A stretch of DNA of 64,000 nt, taken from NCBI RefSeq assembly GCF_003182595.1, contig NZ_PDNZ01000002.1, positions 1-64,000 of the forward strand. The letters run 5' to 3'. This document shows positions 19,624 to 30,309 of this stretch, one piece after another (position 1 is the stretch's first letter; each line of letters starts with the position of its first letter). Origin of the DNA: Prosthecochloris marina (GTDB lineage: Bacteria > Bacteroidota > Chlorobiia > Chlorobiales > Chlorobiaceae). Made by a program: the position numbers and the translations under genes. A model generated the notes under the pieces. It did no database searches and had not been told where the DNA came from. It was given only the letters and a program-made list of their open reading frames with translations.

Positions 19624-19672
19624 ATCCTACTACCTATTTCCTAAACCCTATTACCCGTCACCTTCTCACTTT
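19624..19672. repeat. Degenerate 7-bp periodic tract
   Basis: Heptads atcctac / tacctat / ttcctaa / accctat / tacccgt / caccttc / tcacttt, embedded between palindrome copies. Same family as 5329, 9335, 21117, 26749 and 29115. Confidence 0.6.
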
Positions 19673-19780
19673 CGACCTCCTTGGGTTTGACTCGGGGATC
19701 CAATTTTTGTTTTACAAATTAAGCAGACTTGCGAACAGCAGGACGGCCATCTGACCATCAAGCCATCCAGCTATTCTATC

Positions 19781-21007
19781 TCAATACCCCAAATTCCTTT
19801 TATTTCTGAAAAAGTTCAGGGCCAACCCCACCATAACCATATTACCCAGAAGCGATGAGCCACCGTATGAAAGAAAAGGCAATGGAACTCCTATAACAGG
19901 AAAAAGGCCAATGGTCATACCGACATTGATCATCACATGAACCAGCCAGAGAGAAACAAACCCAACAAGCGTAAGCTCGACAAACTTATTCTTGATAACA
20001 CTGACAAGCCAGAGCATCCTCAGGAAAAGAGCAAGAAAAAGACTAAGCAACACTATACTACCGATTAATCCCATCTCTTCTCCAATCACACAAAAAATAA
20101 AATCTGTCCATTGCGCCGGAATAAAACGTAGTTGTGTTTGAGTTCCTTCAAGAAAACCTTTTCCGAACATTCCACCCGAACCAATCGCAATTTTAGCTTG
20201 CAGCGCATTGTAACCTGCACCTTGAGGATCTGACATTGGATCAAGAAAAGTCTGGATACGCTTCATTTGATGAGGCTGCAGAATAGCTGCAGCAAAACGA
20301 AAAGTAAAAAGGCCACCCGCCAAACCGCAAAGAGAGACAATAACCTGTGAAAAATGAAACCCCTTACGGATAAACACAAGTAACACGAAAACAATTATCG
20401 TAAGCGCAAACAGCATATATATGTTAAAAAAACCAACTATGGTAAGCAGAAAAGGAATTACCATCAAAAGGAGATAATACACATTGAAACCTGCCATAAT
20501 CATTACCGGAAAGATAAATGAAAGATAGGTCAGTGTTGTTCCCATATCAGGCTGAAGCATAACCAGTCCTGCAGGTATCACGGCAATGGCAACGGCCAGC
20601 AGCACATCGTTAACAGAGGTTATATCCGTATTGTCATTGGAGAGATATCTCGCAAGAGCAAGAATAGTGGTAACTTTCGCTATTTCCGACGGCTGTATAC
20701 CGATAAATCCTATTCGAAGCCAACTTGTAGCACCGGAGACTTTTGTCCCGAAAAACAAAACCAGTATCAGCAAAAATAAACCTAACAGATATAAAAAATA
20801 GGAATACTCAATTATTTTCCTGCAATCGATATAGTAAACAACGACCATGACAACCAAGCCTATTCCGAACCATATAAGCTGTTTATAAAAAAGATCGATT
20901 GTCCCAACCCCATTACTGGCACTGTATATTGCAAGAAGCCCGAAAACCACAAGCCCGATCATAAACCCAAATAGCCATACATCGAGTTTGTTATAACTAT
21001 TAACCAT
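19781..21007 (-). CDS. rodA: SEDS peptidoglycan glycosyltransferase RodA
   Basis: A 408-residue polytopic protein of the SEDS family, which polymerises peptidoglycan glycan strands with a partner PBP2 during elongation. About ten hydrophobic segments are seen. The family signature near the end is [25 protein letters not shown]. It carries the RodA/MrdB-type loop ([11 protein letters not shown]) with the conserved Asp. Length is typical of RodA rather than FtsW. AGGA lies about 6 bases before the ATG. No pbp2 or mre gene is adjacent, so the elongation genes are at least partly dispersed or lie outside. Confidence 0.9.
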   Translation of the reverse strand: MVNSYNKLDVWLFGFMIGLVVFGLLAIYSASNGVGTIDLFYKQLIWFGIGLVVMVVVYYIDCRKIIEYSYFLYLLGLFLLILVLFFGTKVSGATSWLRIGFIGIQPSEIAKVTTILALARYLSNDNTDITSVNDVLLAVAIAVIPAGLVMLQPDMGTTLTYLSFIFPVMIMAGFNVYYLLLMVIPFLLTIVGFFNIYMLFALTIIVFVLLVFIRKGFHFSQVIVSLCGLAGGLFTFRFAAAILQPHQMKRIQTFLDPMSDPQGAGYNALQAKIAIGSGGMFGKGFLEGTQTQLRFIPAQWTDFIFCVIGEEMGLIGSIVLLSLFLALFLRMLWLVSVIKNKFVELTLVGFVSLWLVHVMINVGMTIGLFPVIGVPLPFLSYGGSSLLGNMVMVGLALNFFRNKRNLGY

Positions 21008-21113
21008 ATCGTTCCTGAGATAGAAAGTCGAAATATTGTTGATTCACCGAACTGTTGAATGAAGCATTCACAAGCAAGAACCAACTTTGACGTTGTCCCG
21101 TCCCCCCCACACT

Positions 21114-21165
21114 CTATTCCCCATTACCTATTACCTAATTCCTACCACCTATTCCCTCTATTACC
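21114..21165. repeat. Degenerate 7-bp periodic tract; half of a 37-bp exact repeat
   Basis: Seven heptads from 21117: ttcccca / ttaccta / ttaccta / attccta / ccaccta / ttccctc / tattacc. Bases 21114-21150 are identical to 29112-29148. This copy sits between the divergent rodA and era genes, close to the era start. Confidence 0.7.
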
Positions 21166-21215
21166 ATAAATTTTAGTATAGTATAACCATTCAACAAGCA
21201 TTCAAATTATCATTC

Positions 21216-22136
21216 ATGCCGAATAAAACAGCTTTTGCCTGTGGGTACGCAGCTATTGTCGGTCCGCCGAACGCAGGCAAATCCACCCTGCTCAACAAGC
21301 TTCTCAACCATAAACTATCCATAGTAACACCAAAGCCGCAAACCACAAGGAAAAAAATAACCGGAATTTACCATAATGATCGTTGTCAGATAATTTTTCT
21401 TGATACACCGGGCATAATGGATCCCATACAGAAGTTGCATGAATCGATGCTGAAAACAACTCGTACGACCCTGAACGAAGCGGATGTAATCATCGCTTTG
21501 ATTCCGGCTTCGAAAAGAACCGAGTTGTTTGATCGCACATTCACCAACATGCTTTTCGAAAAATGGCTCGATGAAACAAAAAAGCCGGTGATCATGGCCT
21601 TGAACAAGGCCGACATCCTGAACGAAAAAGAGCGGAAAGATGCGCTGCGAATTATCCAGGATCACTGGCAACCCCGAAAAGCATTGGCAGTTTCCGCACT
21701 GCATGGAACAGGAATAGATGCTCTTGTCGATTCTTTACAACCATTTTTACCACTTGACACCCCACTTTACCCTGATGACATCCTCAGCACCGCTCCTGAG
21801 CGTTTTTTCGTCAGCGAAATTATCCGTGAAAAAGTTTTTTTGCAATACGGACAGGAAATACCCTACGCAACAGAAGTTGTTATTGACGAGTTCAAGGAAC
21901 AACATGAAAATAATCCTTCAAAAAAAGATGTGATCCGCAGCTCGATCATCGTCGAACGCGATTCCCAAAAACATATTCTTATCGGAAAAAAAGGGGCGGC
22001 CCTAAAGAAACTCGGTATGGCGGCAAGAAAGGATATCGAAGAACTCCTTGGCAGGCCGGTCTTTTTAGAGCTGTTTGTGAAAGTCAGGCCCGACTGGAGA
22101 AAGAAAAAATCAATGCTGAAAAGTTACGGGTATTGA
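21216..22136 (+). CDS. era: GTPase Era
   Basis: A 306-residue ribosome assembly GTPase that binds the 3' end of 16S rRNA. The G domain has G1 [10 protein letters not shown]2 in [13 protein letters not shown]3 DTPG and G4 NKAD. The C-terminal KH domain is present ([24 protein letters not shown]). Length is standard. The ATG is preceded by an AT-rich sequence without a ribosome binding site. Its 3' end faces the rpsA terminator across a repeat cluster. Confidence 0.97.
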   Translation: MPNKTAFACGYAAIVGPPNAGKSTLLNKLLNHKLSIVTPKPQTTRKKITGIYHNDRCQIIFLDTPGIMDPIQKLHESMLKTTRTTLNEADVIIALIPASKRTELFDRTFTNMLFEKWLDETKKPVIMALNKADILNEKERKDALRIIQDHWQPRKALAVSALHGTGIDALVDSLQPFLPLDTPLYPDDILSTAPERFFVSEIIREKVFLQYGQEIPYATEVVIDEFKEQHENNPSKKDVIRSSIIVERDSQKHILIGKKGAALKKLGMAARKDIEELLGRPVFLELFVKVRPDWRKKKSMLKSYGY

Positions 22137-22196
22137 GCATCTCTTTCAGTCATCTTCGAGCAACCCGAAAGTCCATCAGCAATACTGTCGATCTGC

Positions 22197-22645
22197 ATGG
22201 ATGCCGCATCAAGTGCGGCATGACTTTCGTGGGGGTTTACACCACATCTCTGTGTAATCTGAACCTCTATTTCACGGAACGGCATGGCTTCTCTACTCTT
22301 GTCATCCTCGGGCTTGACCCGGGGCTCCTTCTTTCAATGAACGTCACCATGGATGCCGCATCGAGTGTGGCATGACTTTCGTGGGGGTCGGGTGCCGCAA
22401 CCCTGTGTAATGTGAACATCTATTTTACGGGGCGGTATGACCTCCCTCCTTTTGTCATCCTCTGGCTTGACCCGGGGATCCTTCTTTTAATGAACGTCAC
22501 CATGGATGCCGCATCGAGTGCGGCATGACTTTCTCGGGGATTGCAAACTGCATCCCGGTGAAATCCGAGCATCTATTTTACGGGGCGGCATGACCTCCCT
22601 CCTTTTGTCATCCTTGGGCAAGCGAAGCGCGACCCGGGGATCCAT
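22197..22645. repeat. Fourth cluster of palindromic repeats (types A, B and C)
   Basis: Type B at 22197-22224, 22349-22376 and 22502-22529; type A at 22301-22328, 22454-22482 and 22607-22645 (enlarged loop); type C long-stem units at about 22240-22288, 22392-22441 and 22546-22592. The order B-C-A repeats three times with a period of about 152 bases, so the cluster is itself a tandem array of a composite unit. The spacer after A here is the TTCAATGAACGTCACC type. It fills the gap between convergent era and rpsA. Confidence 0.85.
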
Positions 22646-22713
22646 CGGCATGGCTATCTAGAGGATGCATAACGTAACTTGTTAAGATGCCCGATTCCTT
22701 TTTCGTCATATGC

Positions 22714-22751
22714 AAAAAAGCCTCTTCCGGATTGCCGGGAGAGGCTTTTTT
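22714..22751 (-). terminator. Terminator of rpsA
   Basis: Stem AAAAAAGCCTCTTCC (22714-22728) with GGGAGAGGCTTTTTT (22737-22751), 15 pairs with one G-T and an 8-base loop, 25 bases after the rpsA stop. The symmetry suggests it can also stop transcripts from era. Confidence 0.92.
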
Positions 22752-22776
22752 CATTCAGTGCTTCTGGCGAATGCTT

Positions 22777-24555
22777 TTACTTATCGCCATTTCCTCCGTC
22801 ATCAGACTTCGACTGCGATTCCAGTTCAGCGCTGGCATCTTCAATCTCTTTCTTTTCGTTTGGATGAGCCTTCAGATACTCTTCGATCTCTTCTTTGCTC
22901 TTGTCTTTGAAATACTCGAGCGCAGAAAGAATGATCCGCTTGTTCTCTTTATCAAACTCTATCACGCGAAGCGGCAATTCATCTTCAACCTTGAAGGAAC
23001 TGTGAATATCCTTTACACCACCCTGCAGCAGATGGGATACCGGAACGAAGCCATCAACATCTCCCGGTAGGATAACGATAACACCTTTCTCGATGATCTG
23101 GGATATTGTCCCGGCACACTCCGAACCAACAGCGTATTTCTGTTCAAATTCATCCCATGGATCCGGATTGATCTGCTTGTGACCAAGCGCTATACGACGT
23201 GCATTCACATCGAATTTGAGCACTTTGACCTCGAGTTCCTGATTCTTCTTCACCAGTTCGCTTGGATGACGGATTTTCTTGGTCCATGAGAGGTCGGAAA
23301 TGTGCACAAGCCCATCCACTCCTGGCTCAAGCTCAACAAAAACACCGAAATCGGTGATATTGCTGACCGTGCCTTTGTGAACCGAACCTTCGACATATTT
23401 CTCCGACAGGGCAATCCACGGATCTTCGTTGACCCGCTTCATAGAAAGCGAAAGCTTTGTGTGCTCTTTGTCGATATTGAGAATGACACACTCGACTTCC
23501 TGACCGAGAGAAACAAACTGACTTGGATGCTTGATATGCTGTGTCCAGCTCATTTCAGAGATATGAACAAGACCTTCGATACCTTTTTCAATTTCGACAA
23601 ATGCACCGTAATCCGTAATCGAAACAACACGGCCGTTTGTCTTGATACCGACAGGGTATTTTATTTCGATGTTTTCCCACGGATGAGGCTCGAGCTGCTT
23701 CATGCCGAGAGAAACCCTTTTGGTTTCTTCGTCAAAACCGACAACAACAACCTTGATCGGCTGATCAAGTTCAACAACTTCTGACGGATGGTTGATCCTG
23801 CCCCAGGTGATATCGGTAATATGCACAAGACCGTCAAGACCTCCGAGATCGACAAAGATACCGAAGTCGGTGATGTTTTTAACCGTACCTTCGAGCACCA
23901 TACCAACCTTGATGTTGGCCAGCATCTCTTCACGTTTTGCTGCATACTCTTCTTCAAGAATCACTTTGTGACTGACAACGATGTTCTGGGTGACCGGATT
24001 GATCTTGACAACTCTGAAGTCCATGGTCTGTCCGACAAGCGCATCAAAGTCCCGAACCGGTTTGACATCGATCTGTGAACCTGGAAGAAACGCCTCGACC
24101 CCCGAGAGCGAAACGGTCATTCCACCTTTTACGCGATTGACAATCTTTCCGTTTATGATGGTATCGTTCTCGATTGAATCGTATATCTTATCCCAGATCC
24201 TGAGAACATCAGCTTTTCGTTTCGACAGAATAAGCTGACCCATCTTGTCTTCGATGTTCTCGAGATATACTTCAACCTCGTCACCGACTTTCAGCTCCTC
24301 TTCATCCTTGAATTCGAGCTTTGATACGATACCCTCGGACTTGAAACCAACGTCGATGGTGACATCTTTGTTTGAAATCGCGACAATGGTTCCTTTGACG
24401 ATCTCTTCTTCCGTGATCTCGTTAAGCGTGCTCGAATAGAGCTGCTCCATTTGATCAAGTTCCGAAGGTTCGTAATTCGCGAAAAATTTTACCCGGTGGT
24501 TTTTAGGATTTGTTTCCGTTACCTTCTGTTGTTCGATTGTTTGCGTTTCTGACAT
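22777..24555 (-). CDS. rpsA: 30S ribosomal protein S1
   Basis: Ribosomal protein S1 of 592 residues, which helps load mRNA on the 30S subunit. Six S1 (OB-fold) repeats are recognisable, with the repeated cores such as [45 protein letters not shown] and [21 protein letters not shown]. The tail is Lys/Glu/Ser-rich. I place the start at 24555 (MSETQ), preceded by GAGGAAGG, not at the upstream in-frame ATG at 24597, which would add 14 basic residues. cmk lies upstream on the same strand. Confidence 0.96.
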   Translation of the reverse strand: MSETQTIEQQKVTETNPKNHRVKFFANYEPSELDQMEQLYSSTLNEITEEEIVKGTIVAISNKDVTIDVGFKSEGIVSKLEFKDEEELKVGDEVEVYLENIEDKMGQLILSKRKADVLRIWDKIYDSIENDTIINGKIVNRVKGGMTVSLSGVEAFLPGSQIDVKPVRDFDALVGQTMDFRVVKINPVTQNIVVSHKVILEEEYAAKREEMLANIKVGMVLEGTVKNITDFGIFVDLGGLDGLVHITDITWGRINHPSEVVELDQPIKVVVVGFDEETKRVSLGMKQLEPHPWENIEIKYPVGIKTNGRVVSITDYGAFVEIEKGIEGLVHISEMSWTQHIKHPSQFVSLGQEVECVILNIDKEHTKLSLSMKRVNEDPWIALSEKYVEGSVHKGTVSNITDFGVFVELEPGVDGLVHISDLSWTKKIRHPSELVKKNQELEVKVLKFDVNARRIALGHKQINPDPWDEFEQKYAVGSECAGTISQIIEKGVIVILPGDVDGFVPVSHLLQGGVKDIHSSFKVEDELPLRVIEFDKENKRIILSALEYFKDKSKEEIEEYLKAHPNEKKEIEDASAELESQSKSDDGGNGDK

Positions 24556-24644
24556 TAATTGTTTCCTTCCTCTCTTGTGAATGTTGCCTTTCGCCACGAG
24601 AGATTTCAGCGAAAGGTTTTATGGTTAACAAATATGAAGCCGTT

Positions 24645-25346
24645 CTATACGGCTGTTTTTTCCAAAGCAAGATTGTATACCAGAGCGACCTGCTCATCTA
24701 TTGTAAGGCCTGATGTGTCAACCTCGACAGCATCCTGATGTTTTTTTAGCGGAGCATGTGTTCTTTCGGCATCGCTTCTGTCACGCTGCAGGATCTCCTG
24801 TTCGAGTTCCTTTATCGAGGGAACATTGTTACTGCCTCCACTCTTCCGAACCAACTCGGTATAGCGACGTTTCGCTCTCTCCGAAGCATCGGCCACAAGA
24901 AAAATTTTCAACTCGGCATCGGGAAAAACGACGGTTCCGATATCTCTGCCATCCATGACCACCCCTCGTTTCTCTCCCATCGCTCTTTGCATCTGCTTGA
25001 GCGTATCACGAACCGGTTTCAAGGAGCTGACAAAACTTACATGACGGGAAACCCTGTTATCTCTGATAGCTTCGGTCACATCCTTACCGTCGAGCAATAC
25101 ACGCTCAGCTTCAAATGCGATATCGATGCCTTCAAGCAAAGATGTTGCATCGTCAGGATGATCCTGAAGATGCCCCAGCAAACCAGCCTCGAAAGCCTTG
25201 AGAGTAACCGAACGATACATTGCTCCCGTATCGATGTAAGTATACCCCAATTTCCTGGCCAGCAAACGTGCTGTGGTGCTCTTACCTGAAGCTGCAGGAC
25301 CGTCTATTGCAATGATAATTTTTCTTGTTCCGCTTGTGATATCCAA
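24645..25346 (-). CDS. cmk: Cytidylate kinase
   Basis: A 233-residue kinase converting CMP and dCMP to the diphosphates. The P-loop [11 protein letters not shown] is near residue 15, DTGAMYR near 38, and the [11 protein letters not shown] segment near 117. The start is TTG (25344-25346); no in-frame ATG lies close upstream and the core begins only eight residues later, so this start is likely. The cmk-rpsA order is a widespread pairing in bacteria. Confidence 0.95.
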   Translation of the reverse strand: MDITSGTRKIIIAIDGPAASGKSTTARLLARKLGYTYIDTGAMYRSVTLKAFEAGLLGHLQDHPDDATSLLEGIDIAFEAERVLLDGKDVTEAIRDNRVSRHVSFVSSLKPVRDTLKQMQRAMGEKRGVVMDGRDIGTVVFPDAELKIFLVADASERAKRRYTELVRKSGGSNNVPSIKELEQEILQRDRSDAERTHAPLKKHQDAVEVDTSGLTIDEQVALVYNLALEKTAV

Positions 25347-25467
25347 AACATTTTGAGTTAGCCTGCTATTCTATAAAAAAATTTTGCTTTTTGCAAATAT
25401 ATTGATTATTTCCATTGCCTATTATATATGGTTCAAAAACCACTACCTATAACTTTTTTCATTACTT

Positions 25468-26559
25468 ATGGCTTTACGTTGCGGAATAGTCGGGTTGCCC
25501 AATGTTGGTAAATCAACGCTCTTCAATGCTATAACAGCCAAACAGGCTGAAGCTGAGAATTATCCATTCTGTACCATCGATCCCAACGTAGGCATGGTGC
25601 TTGTTCCTGATAAAAGACTTCAACAGCTTTCCGAAATAGCCAAAACATCGACAATCATTCCTGCAACCATCGAACTGGTAGATATCGCAGGCCTTGTAAG
25701 AGGTGCGAGCAAAGGGGAAGGGCTCGGAAACCAGTTTCTATCGCATATCAGGGAGGTTGACGCAATTGTTCACGTTGTACGATGTTTCGAGGACTCCAAC
25801 GTCATCCATGTTCATGGCAAGGTAGACCCTGCTGACGATATTGCCACCATCGAAACCGAGCTGATCCTTGCCGATCTTGAAAGCATGGAAAAACGGCTGG
25901 ACAAACTGAAGAAAAACGCCAAAAAGGAAAAAGAGCTGCTGCCGGCTGTAGACCTTGCCGAAAAGCTCATCGATGGCTTAGGGAACGGCACACCTGCACG
26001 CCTGCTTTTGGAAACCGACGAAGAAAAACTTCTCGGCAAACAGTTTTTCCTGCTATCGGCTAAACCTGTACTGTATGCTGCCAACGTTTCCGACAGCGAC
26101 CTCCCTGAGGGAAACAGCTTCACTGCTGAAGTAGCTGAAATCGCCGGAAAAGAAGATGCAAAAATGCTCATCATCAGCGCCAAGACCGAAGCTGAAATCG
26201 CCGAACTGCCAGAAGAAGACCGGCCGGAGTTCCTCGAAAGCCTTGGGCTGGAAATGTCAGGTCTCGACCGTATCATCCAGACAGCCTACGATTTGCTTGG
26301 TTTGCACACTTACTTTACAGCAGGGGAAAAAGAAGTCCATGCCTGGACCATACGCAAAGGAGCTGCAGCACCGGAAGCTGCAGGAGCAATTCACACTGAT
26401 TTTGAGAAAGGGTTCATCCGCGCCGAAGTTATAGCCTACAACGATATGATTTCTTACGGCTCGGAACAGAAAGCCAAAGACGCCGGAAAAATGCGCTCGG
26501 AAGGTAAGGAATACGTTGTCAAAGACGGTGACGTGATTGTATTCCGGTTCAATGTTTGA
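25468..26559 (+). CDS. ychF: Ribosome-binding ATPase/GTPase YchF
   Basis: A 363-residue Obg-family protein that prefers ATP. G1 is [13 protein letters not shown] at the very start, G3 is [10 protein letters not shown], and a coiled-coil insertion (about 125-165) contains the Lys/Glu-rich helix. The C-terminal TGS domain ends in [14 protein letters not shown]. It binds ribosomes and is linked to oxidative stress in other bacteria. Divergent from cmk with a short AT-rich gap. Confidence 0.97.
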   Translation: MALRCGIVGLPNVGKSTLFNAITAKQAEAENYPFCTIDPNVGMVLVPDKRLQQLSEIAKTSTIIPATIELVDIAGLVRGASKGEGLGNQFLSHIREVDAIVHVVRCFEDSNVIHVHGKVDPADDIATIETELILADLESMEKRLDKLKKNAKKEKELLPAVDLAEKLIDGLGNGTPARLLLETDEEKLLGKQFFLLSAKPVLYAANVSDSDLPEGNSFTAEVAEIAGKEDAKMLIISAKTEAEIAELPEEDRPEFLESLGLEMSGLDRIIQTAYDLLGLHTYFTAGEKEVHAWTIRKGAAAPEAAGAIHTDFEKGFIRAEVIAYNDMISYGSEQKAKDAGKMRSEGKEYVVKDGDVIVFRFNV

Positions 26560-26560
26560 G

Positions 26561-26637
26561 AAGTGCTAAGTGCTAAGTGCTAAGTGCTAAGTGCTAAGTG
26601 CTAAGTGCTAAGTGCTAAGTGCTAAGTGCTAAGTGCT
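26561..26637. repeat. Perfect heptamer tandem repeat (AAGTGCT x 11)
   Basis: Exactly eleven uninterrupted copies of AAGTGCT, 77 bases, starting one base after the ychF stop codon. Perfect identity implies recent expansion or ongoing slippage. Not coding. Confidence 0.97.
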
Positions 26638-26655
26638 ACGGTGAAGATAGAAAAT

Positions 26656-26741
26656 GTCATCCTCGGGCAAGCGAAACGCGACCCGGGGATCCATCTTTTC
26701 AATGAACGTCACCATGGATGCCGCATCACGTGCGGCATGAC
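26656..26741. repeat. Single composite A-B palindrome
   Basis: One type A unit with enlarged loop (26656-26694), the TTCAATGAACGTCACC spacer and one type B unit (26714-26741), between convergent ychF and murI. This is the simplest complete copy of the composite element in the window. Confidence 0.85.
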
Positions 26742-26748
26742 TTTCCGC

Positions 26749-26790
26749 TATTACCGATTACCCATTACCGATTACCCATTCCCTACTACC
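26749..26790. repeat. Degenerate 7-bp periodic tract
   Basis: Six heptads: tattacc / gattacc / cattacc / gattacc / cattccc / tactacc, immediately before the 3' end of murI. One of the clearest members of the heptad family. Confidence 0.7.
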
Positions 26791-26808
26791 CACACACCTC
26801 AACCTCAC

Positions 26809-27615
26809 TCACACATCCACCAGTTCCACATCCGGAATATCCCGGCCAAGGAAAAGTTCACAGAGTGTCTTGAATTTCTGCGGAAGATCGCTGACAAGCA
26901 GATGAGGAAAAACCGAACCGGCATCATTGAGCAGATTGTTTTCAACCAGCACCTCTTTTGCTCTGAGAGCAACGGCTTCTGCTGAATCTATGATAGCGAT
27001 ATCCGGGCCGACGATTTCCTCTATCATATTCCTGAGTATCGGGTAGTGCGTACACCCGAGAACAAGAGTATCGACCCCGTGCACCAAAAGCCCTTCGAGA
27101 TACTCCCGGGCTATCATACCTGAAGCAGGATGATCGATGTACCCTTCTTCTGCAAGTGGGACGAACAAAGGACAGGGTGAAGAAAAAACTTCGGCATCAG
27201 GATCAATGGCACTGATGGCAAGCGAGTAGGCATTCGACGCAATAGTCGCCCTGGTCCCTATAACCCCGATACGGTTGTTACGTGAATGTTTAACTGCGAG
27301 CTCGGCACCGGCTTCCAAAACTCCCAGCACCGGAACACCTTTACCAACCTGTTGGACAACATCGAGCGCAAGTGATGAAACGGTATTACAGGCAACAATA
27401 ATCATCTTAGGCTGATACTTCATCAAAATAGCCGTATCATCCTGCGCGTATTTGCGAATCGTGACTTGCGATTTCGAGCCATAAGGAACACGAGCCGTAT
27501 CTCCGAAATAAATAATACGTTCCGAAGGCAGAAGAGATTGTATGGCTTTAACCACGGTAAGCCCACCAATACCCGAATCAAATATACCGACCGGACTTGA
27601 TGCTGATATAGTCAT
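26809..27615 (-). CDS. murI: Glutamate racemase
   Basis: A 268-residue cofactor-independent racemase supplying D-glutamate for peptidoglycan. The N-terminal motif is [12 protein letters not shown]. The two catalytic cysteines lie in VACNTVSS and LGCTHYPIL. Length is normal. The ATG has no ribosome binding site; a perfect heptamer tandem (TAGTGAA) begins only 7 bases upstream of it. Confidence 0.96.
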   Translation of the reverse strand: MTISASSPVGIFDSGIGGLTVVKAIQSLLPSERIIYFGDTARVPYGSKSQVTIRKYAQDDTAILMKYQPKMIIVACNTVSSLALDVVQQVGKGVPVLGVLEAGAELAVKHSRNNRIGVIGTRATIASNAYSLAISAIDPDAEVFSSPCPLFVPLAEEGYIDHPASGMIAREYLEGLLVHGVDTLVLGCTHYPILRNMIEEIVGPDIAIIDSAEAVALRAKEVLVENNLLNDAGSVFPHLLVSDLPQKFKTLCELFLGRDIPDVELVDV

Positions 27616-27622
27616 GGAATGG

Positions 27623-27660
<38 letters not shown>

Positions 27661-27721
27661 AAAGAAGATAGTTCAGAAAACGATAAGAAATGAATAACGA
27701 CTATTGAAGAATAAAGTAACC

Positions 27722-28531
27722 CTATCCCTTAGCCTCCAGCATCTTTTCACTGATATCCCAGAGCTGTTGACGCAGTTGCCGATCATTTACAAGCGGGGAA
27801 TATGAAGCCTGTCGGTTGTTTTCGAAATAATAGCCGGTTAACGCCGCAACATCCTTTGAAAGCGCAAGCCACGCCAACCTGTCGCCGCCGTATACCGGAT
27901 CTTCTCCTGAAAGTGACCATCCGGCATGAAGCAACTTTGTTGCCAGTATGCCGGGATCCAGAGTATTGACGGTAGCACCTGTCCCCTTGAGCCGCTCAGC
28001 ATGTTCAACCGTGAACATGACATTACAGAGCTTGCTGAAGGCATAGGCATTATAGCCCGTATAGTGTCGCTCTCCCTGGATGTTTCCGATGTCGAAATCG
28101 GCGCTGAGATGATCGACCGAACTGACGTTGACAATGCGAGCCCTACTCTTGAGCAGGAGTGGTTCCAGCAGAAGAGTCAAGTGGAAGTGAGCAAGATAGT
28201 TCACTGCAAAGGTGGTTTCAAAGCCATCAACCGTCAGTTCCCTTCGCTCACTGTAAAGGCCAGCGTTATTAATCAACACATCTATTGACTGCTCACTTTC
28301 AAGCAGCGTTTCAGCCATAAGAGCAACCTCATCGAGAGAACTGAAGTCGGCTTTTATTTCTCTGATGTTTGAACATCCGGTATATAAGGCGATCTCCCCT
28401 TTTACCTTTTCAAGCCCCTCACTGTTTCTGCCATGCAGAATAACCCTCGAACCGTTGCCTGCAAGTTGCAAAGCCGCCGCACGACCGATCCCATCCGTGC
28501 TTCCTGTTATGCAGATAACTTTTTGCTTCAT
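27722..28531 (-). CDS. Short-chain dehydrogenase/reductase
   Basis: A 269-residue SDR of the classical/retinol-dehydrogenase-like type. Cofactor motif TGSTDGIGRAAA near the start, NNAG near 87, and the catalytic pair in YNAYAFSKL (Tyr and Lys spaced by three). The substrate is unknown. It starts 19 bases past the lptE stop on the same strand and may be co-transcribed with it. Because the classical catalytic residues are intact, it is likely active with NADP(H), judged from the Arg after the glycine motif region (HGRNSE). Confidence 0.85.
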   Translation of the reverse strand: MKQKVICITGSTDGIGRAAALQLAGNGSRVILHGRNSEGLEKVKGEIALYTGCSNIREIKADFSSLDEVALMAETLLESEQSIDVLINNAGLYSERRELTVDGFETTFAVNYLAHFHLTLLLEPLLLKSRARIVNVSSVDHLSADFDIGNIQGERHYTGYNAYAFSKLCNVMFTVEHAERLKGTGATVNTLDPGILATKLLHAGWSLSGEDPVYGGDRLAWLALSKDVAALTGYYFENNRQASYSPLVNDRQLRQQLWDISEKMLEAKG

Positions 28532-28550
28532 GTACCGGTTGTATATCGGC

Positions 28551-29069
28551 CTACCAATTCGAGATCATGCGGTTAAAAAGGTCATCGACAATCTGGTCGA
28601 TAACCGTATCGATTGCCTCTTCTTTTCCGGCAAAATCACCGACATCGTAATCATCAAATCCATTGAACGACGTTTTGGTAAAAAAGGCTTTATTCTGTAC
28701 CCGGTCGTTGAACGATGCGCGGACTACAATTGTAATCCTGTTGGTTATTGCACGTTCGGTTTCACTGCCAATCTGGCTTGATTCATCGCTGAACGAAACA
28801 ATTGCCGCTTCAAGCAAAGCATCCGCCCTGTTTATGTCCGGCTCGATGCTCAATGAACTTTGCAATTCAATCGTATCGATCAGTTTTTCTGTAAACTCGG
28901 CACTCAGTTGAGCCACACCGGCTCCCGATTGCTCTTTAAAGGTCGGCACTGCAACCGTCTTGATGTGAGGAGGTATCGACGCCCCTGTAAAAGAATAGCA
29001 GCCCTGTAGAAAAAGCACAAGGCCCGCAAAAACCGGAAGCAATCCCTTAATCCTCTTGCGCCTCAACAC
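28551..29069 (-). CDS. lptE: LPS-assembly lipoprotein LptE
   Basis: A 172-residue lipoprotein. The signal peptide ends in the lipobox LQGC (Cys at about 24). The mature part starts YSFTGASIPPHIKTVAVPTF, characteristic of the LptE family of Bacteroidetes/Chlorobi, where the protein plugs the LptD barrel in the outer membrane. The start codon is GTG (29067-29069) with an excellent AGGAGAGAGG site upstream. lptD is not adjacent. Confidence 0.87.
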   Translation of the reverse strand: MLRRKRIKGLLPVFAGLVLFLQGCYSFTGASIPPHIKTVAVPTFKEQSGAGVAQLSAEFTEKLIDTIELQSSLSIEPDINRADALLEAAIVSFSDESSQIGSETERAITNRITIVVRASFNDRVQNKAFFTKTSFNGFDDYDVGDFAGKEEAIDTVIDQIVDDLFNRMISNW

Positions 29070-29111
29070 AATCCTCTCTCCTTTTTCTTGATTACTGTGA
29101 ATATCATGTCC

Positions 29112-29156
29112 CTATTCCCCATTACCTATTACCTAATTCCTACCACCTTTTCCCCC
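29112..29156. repeat. Degenerate 7-bp periodic tract; second half of a 37-bp exact repeat
   Basis: Heptads from 29115: ttcccca / ttaccta / ttaccta / attccta / ccacctt / ttccccc. Bases 29112-29148 repeat 21114-21150 exactly. It lies just upstream of lptE. Confidence 0.7.
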
Positions 29157-29246
29157 TTATACTGCTCCTCTTCCAAAACCTGTTACAGTTAACCACCCCC
29201 TTCCTTAAATGTCAAACCTGAAAAAGACATGAAACAGAGCCCCCAT

Positions 29247-29283
29247 ACCGAACAGTGAAATAGATGTTCAGATGTAATCCCTT
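29247..29283. repeat. Decayed type C palindrome
   Basis: The stretch AACAGTGAAATAGATGTTCAG and the following ATGTAATCCC match, in reverse orientation, the inner arm and loop of type C repeats (compare 4236-4266). The outer GCCGC arms are lost. With the heptad tract it accounts for most of the 319-base gap between lptE and the SDR gene. Confidence 0.55.
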
Positions 29284-29388
29284 GTGCAATAACAAACAGC
29301 GATATTAAGAAAGAGTGATAGCGCATCTGTCCCGATAAATCGTGATCTGCGATGGATCCCCACACCATCTATCAGCTTGTTCAGCTCG

Positions 29389-30210
29389 CTAATAGTTTGT
29401 CCGGTCGATTTTATGAAACAGTTTTCGAAACGGATAGGAAAACAGAAGCCATTTTTTACGCTTTCCATCAAGTGCTGAAAGGTAGTCACCATTTTTACAT
29501 CCACCTTTTTCGCTGGCCATTTTTACCGCCAATGATGCCGCTACAGAGGGCGATTGGGAAAAAATATCGACTACTGTGCGAAAAGTTGCCTGCTGGCGTT
29601 TCATTTCAGGCGTTTGCGGACCGGAAAGTATCTCTGTACGAACAAGCCCTGGATGCAACAACATGACGGAAACAGGCTGGTTTTTATACTCTTCCGCAAC
29701 GGCAAAAGTAAATCTCGCTATTGCAGCTTTCGACGAACCATAGGCACTGATATAGGGAGTATTCGATTTCTTATCAGTCCCTGAACCGGCCATGTTGATA
29801 ATTCTTCCTGTGTTGCCGGTTTCGAGAAAATAGTTCAAGGCTGCCCTTGTACCATAATAAGTGCCCTTCAGGTTAATATCGATAACACGCCCCCACTCTT
29901 TGGGATCACCATCGGTAACGTTGTAAAAAGTATCGGATATTCCTGCGTTATTGATAAAAACATCGAGCTTTCCAAACCGCTCAACAGTCGTTGTCACCAG
30001 TTCCTCCACTTCAGCACAGTTCGACACATCGCAAACGTGACCGAAAACGCTCTGGTCGGGAAAATCGTTCAGTGCCGCATCGACATTGATTTTGCTGCTG
30101 GATGTAATAACAACCTTCGCACCTTCCCGTACGAATGCCTGTGCAATGACTTTACCGATCCCCCTGGTTGAACCGGTAATGATAGCAACCTTATCGAAGA
30201 GTTTAGCCAC
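29389..30210 (-). CDS. Short-chain dehydrogenase next to the RuBisCO-like protein
   Basis: A 273-residue classical SDR. TGSTRGIGKV is the cofactor motif, NNAGIS is at about 91, and the catalytic Ser/Tyr/Lys are in MAGSGTDK...AYGSSKAA. The tail beyond residue 245 is basic and aromatic (KRKKWLLFSYPFRKLFHK), possibly membrane-associating. The start codon is GTG. It is last in the aldolase-LsrF-RLP-SDR cluster, 99 bases after RLP, so it may reduce or oxidise an intermediate of the same pathway. The substrate is unknown. Confidence 0.85.
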   Translation of the reverse strand: MAKLFDKVAIITGSTRGIGKVIAQAFVREGAKVVITSSSKINVDAALNDFPDQSVFGHVCDVSNCAEVEELVTTTVERFGKLDVFINNAGISDTFYNVTDGDPKEWGRVIDINLKGTYYGTRAALNYFLETGNTGRIINMAGSGTDKKSNTPYISAYGSSKAAIARFTFAVAEEYKNQPVSVMLLHPGLVRTEILSGPQTPEMKRQQATFRTVVDIFSQSPSVAASLAVKMASEKGGCKNGDYLSALDGKRKKWLLFSYPFRKLFHKIDRTNY

Positions 30211-30309
30211 AGCTATTACGTCAAAAATGAAAAGGCAACGGTCAAAAGTCTGAACTCAAAAGCCAAAACATCACATCATCCGGAATGAACATGTTGGTTT
30301 TTTGACTTA

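Noticed and set aside
26561..26637. Heptamer arrays as CRISPR
   Set aside because: The units are 7 bases with no spacers, and there are no cas genes in the window.
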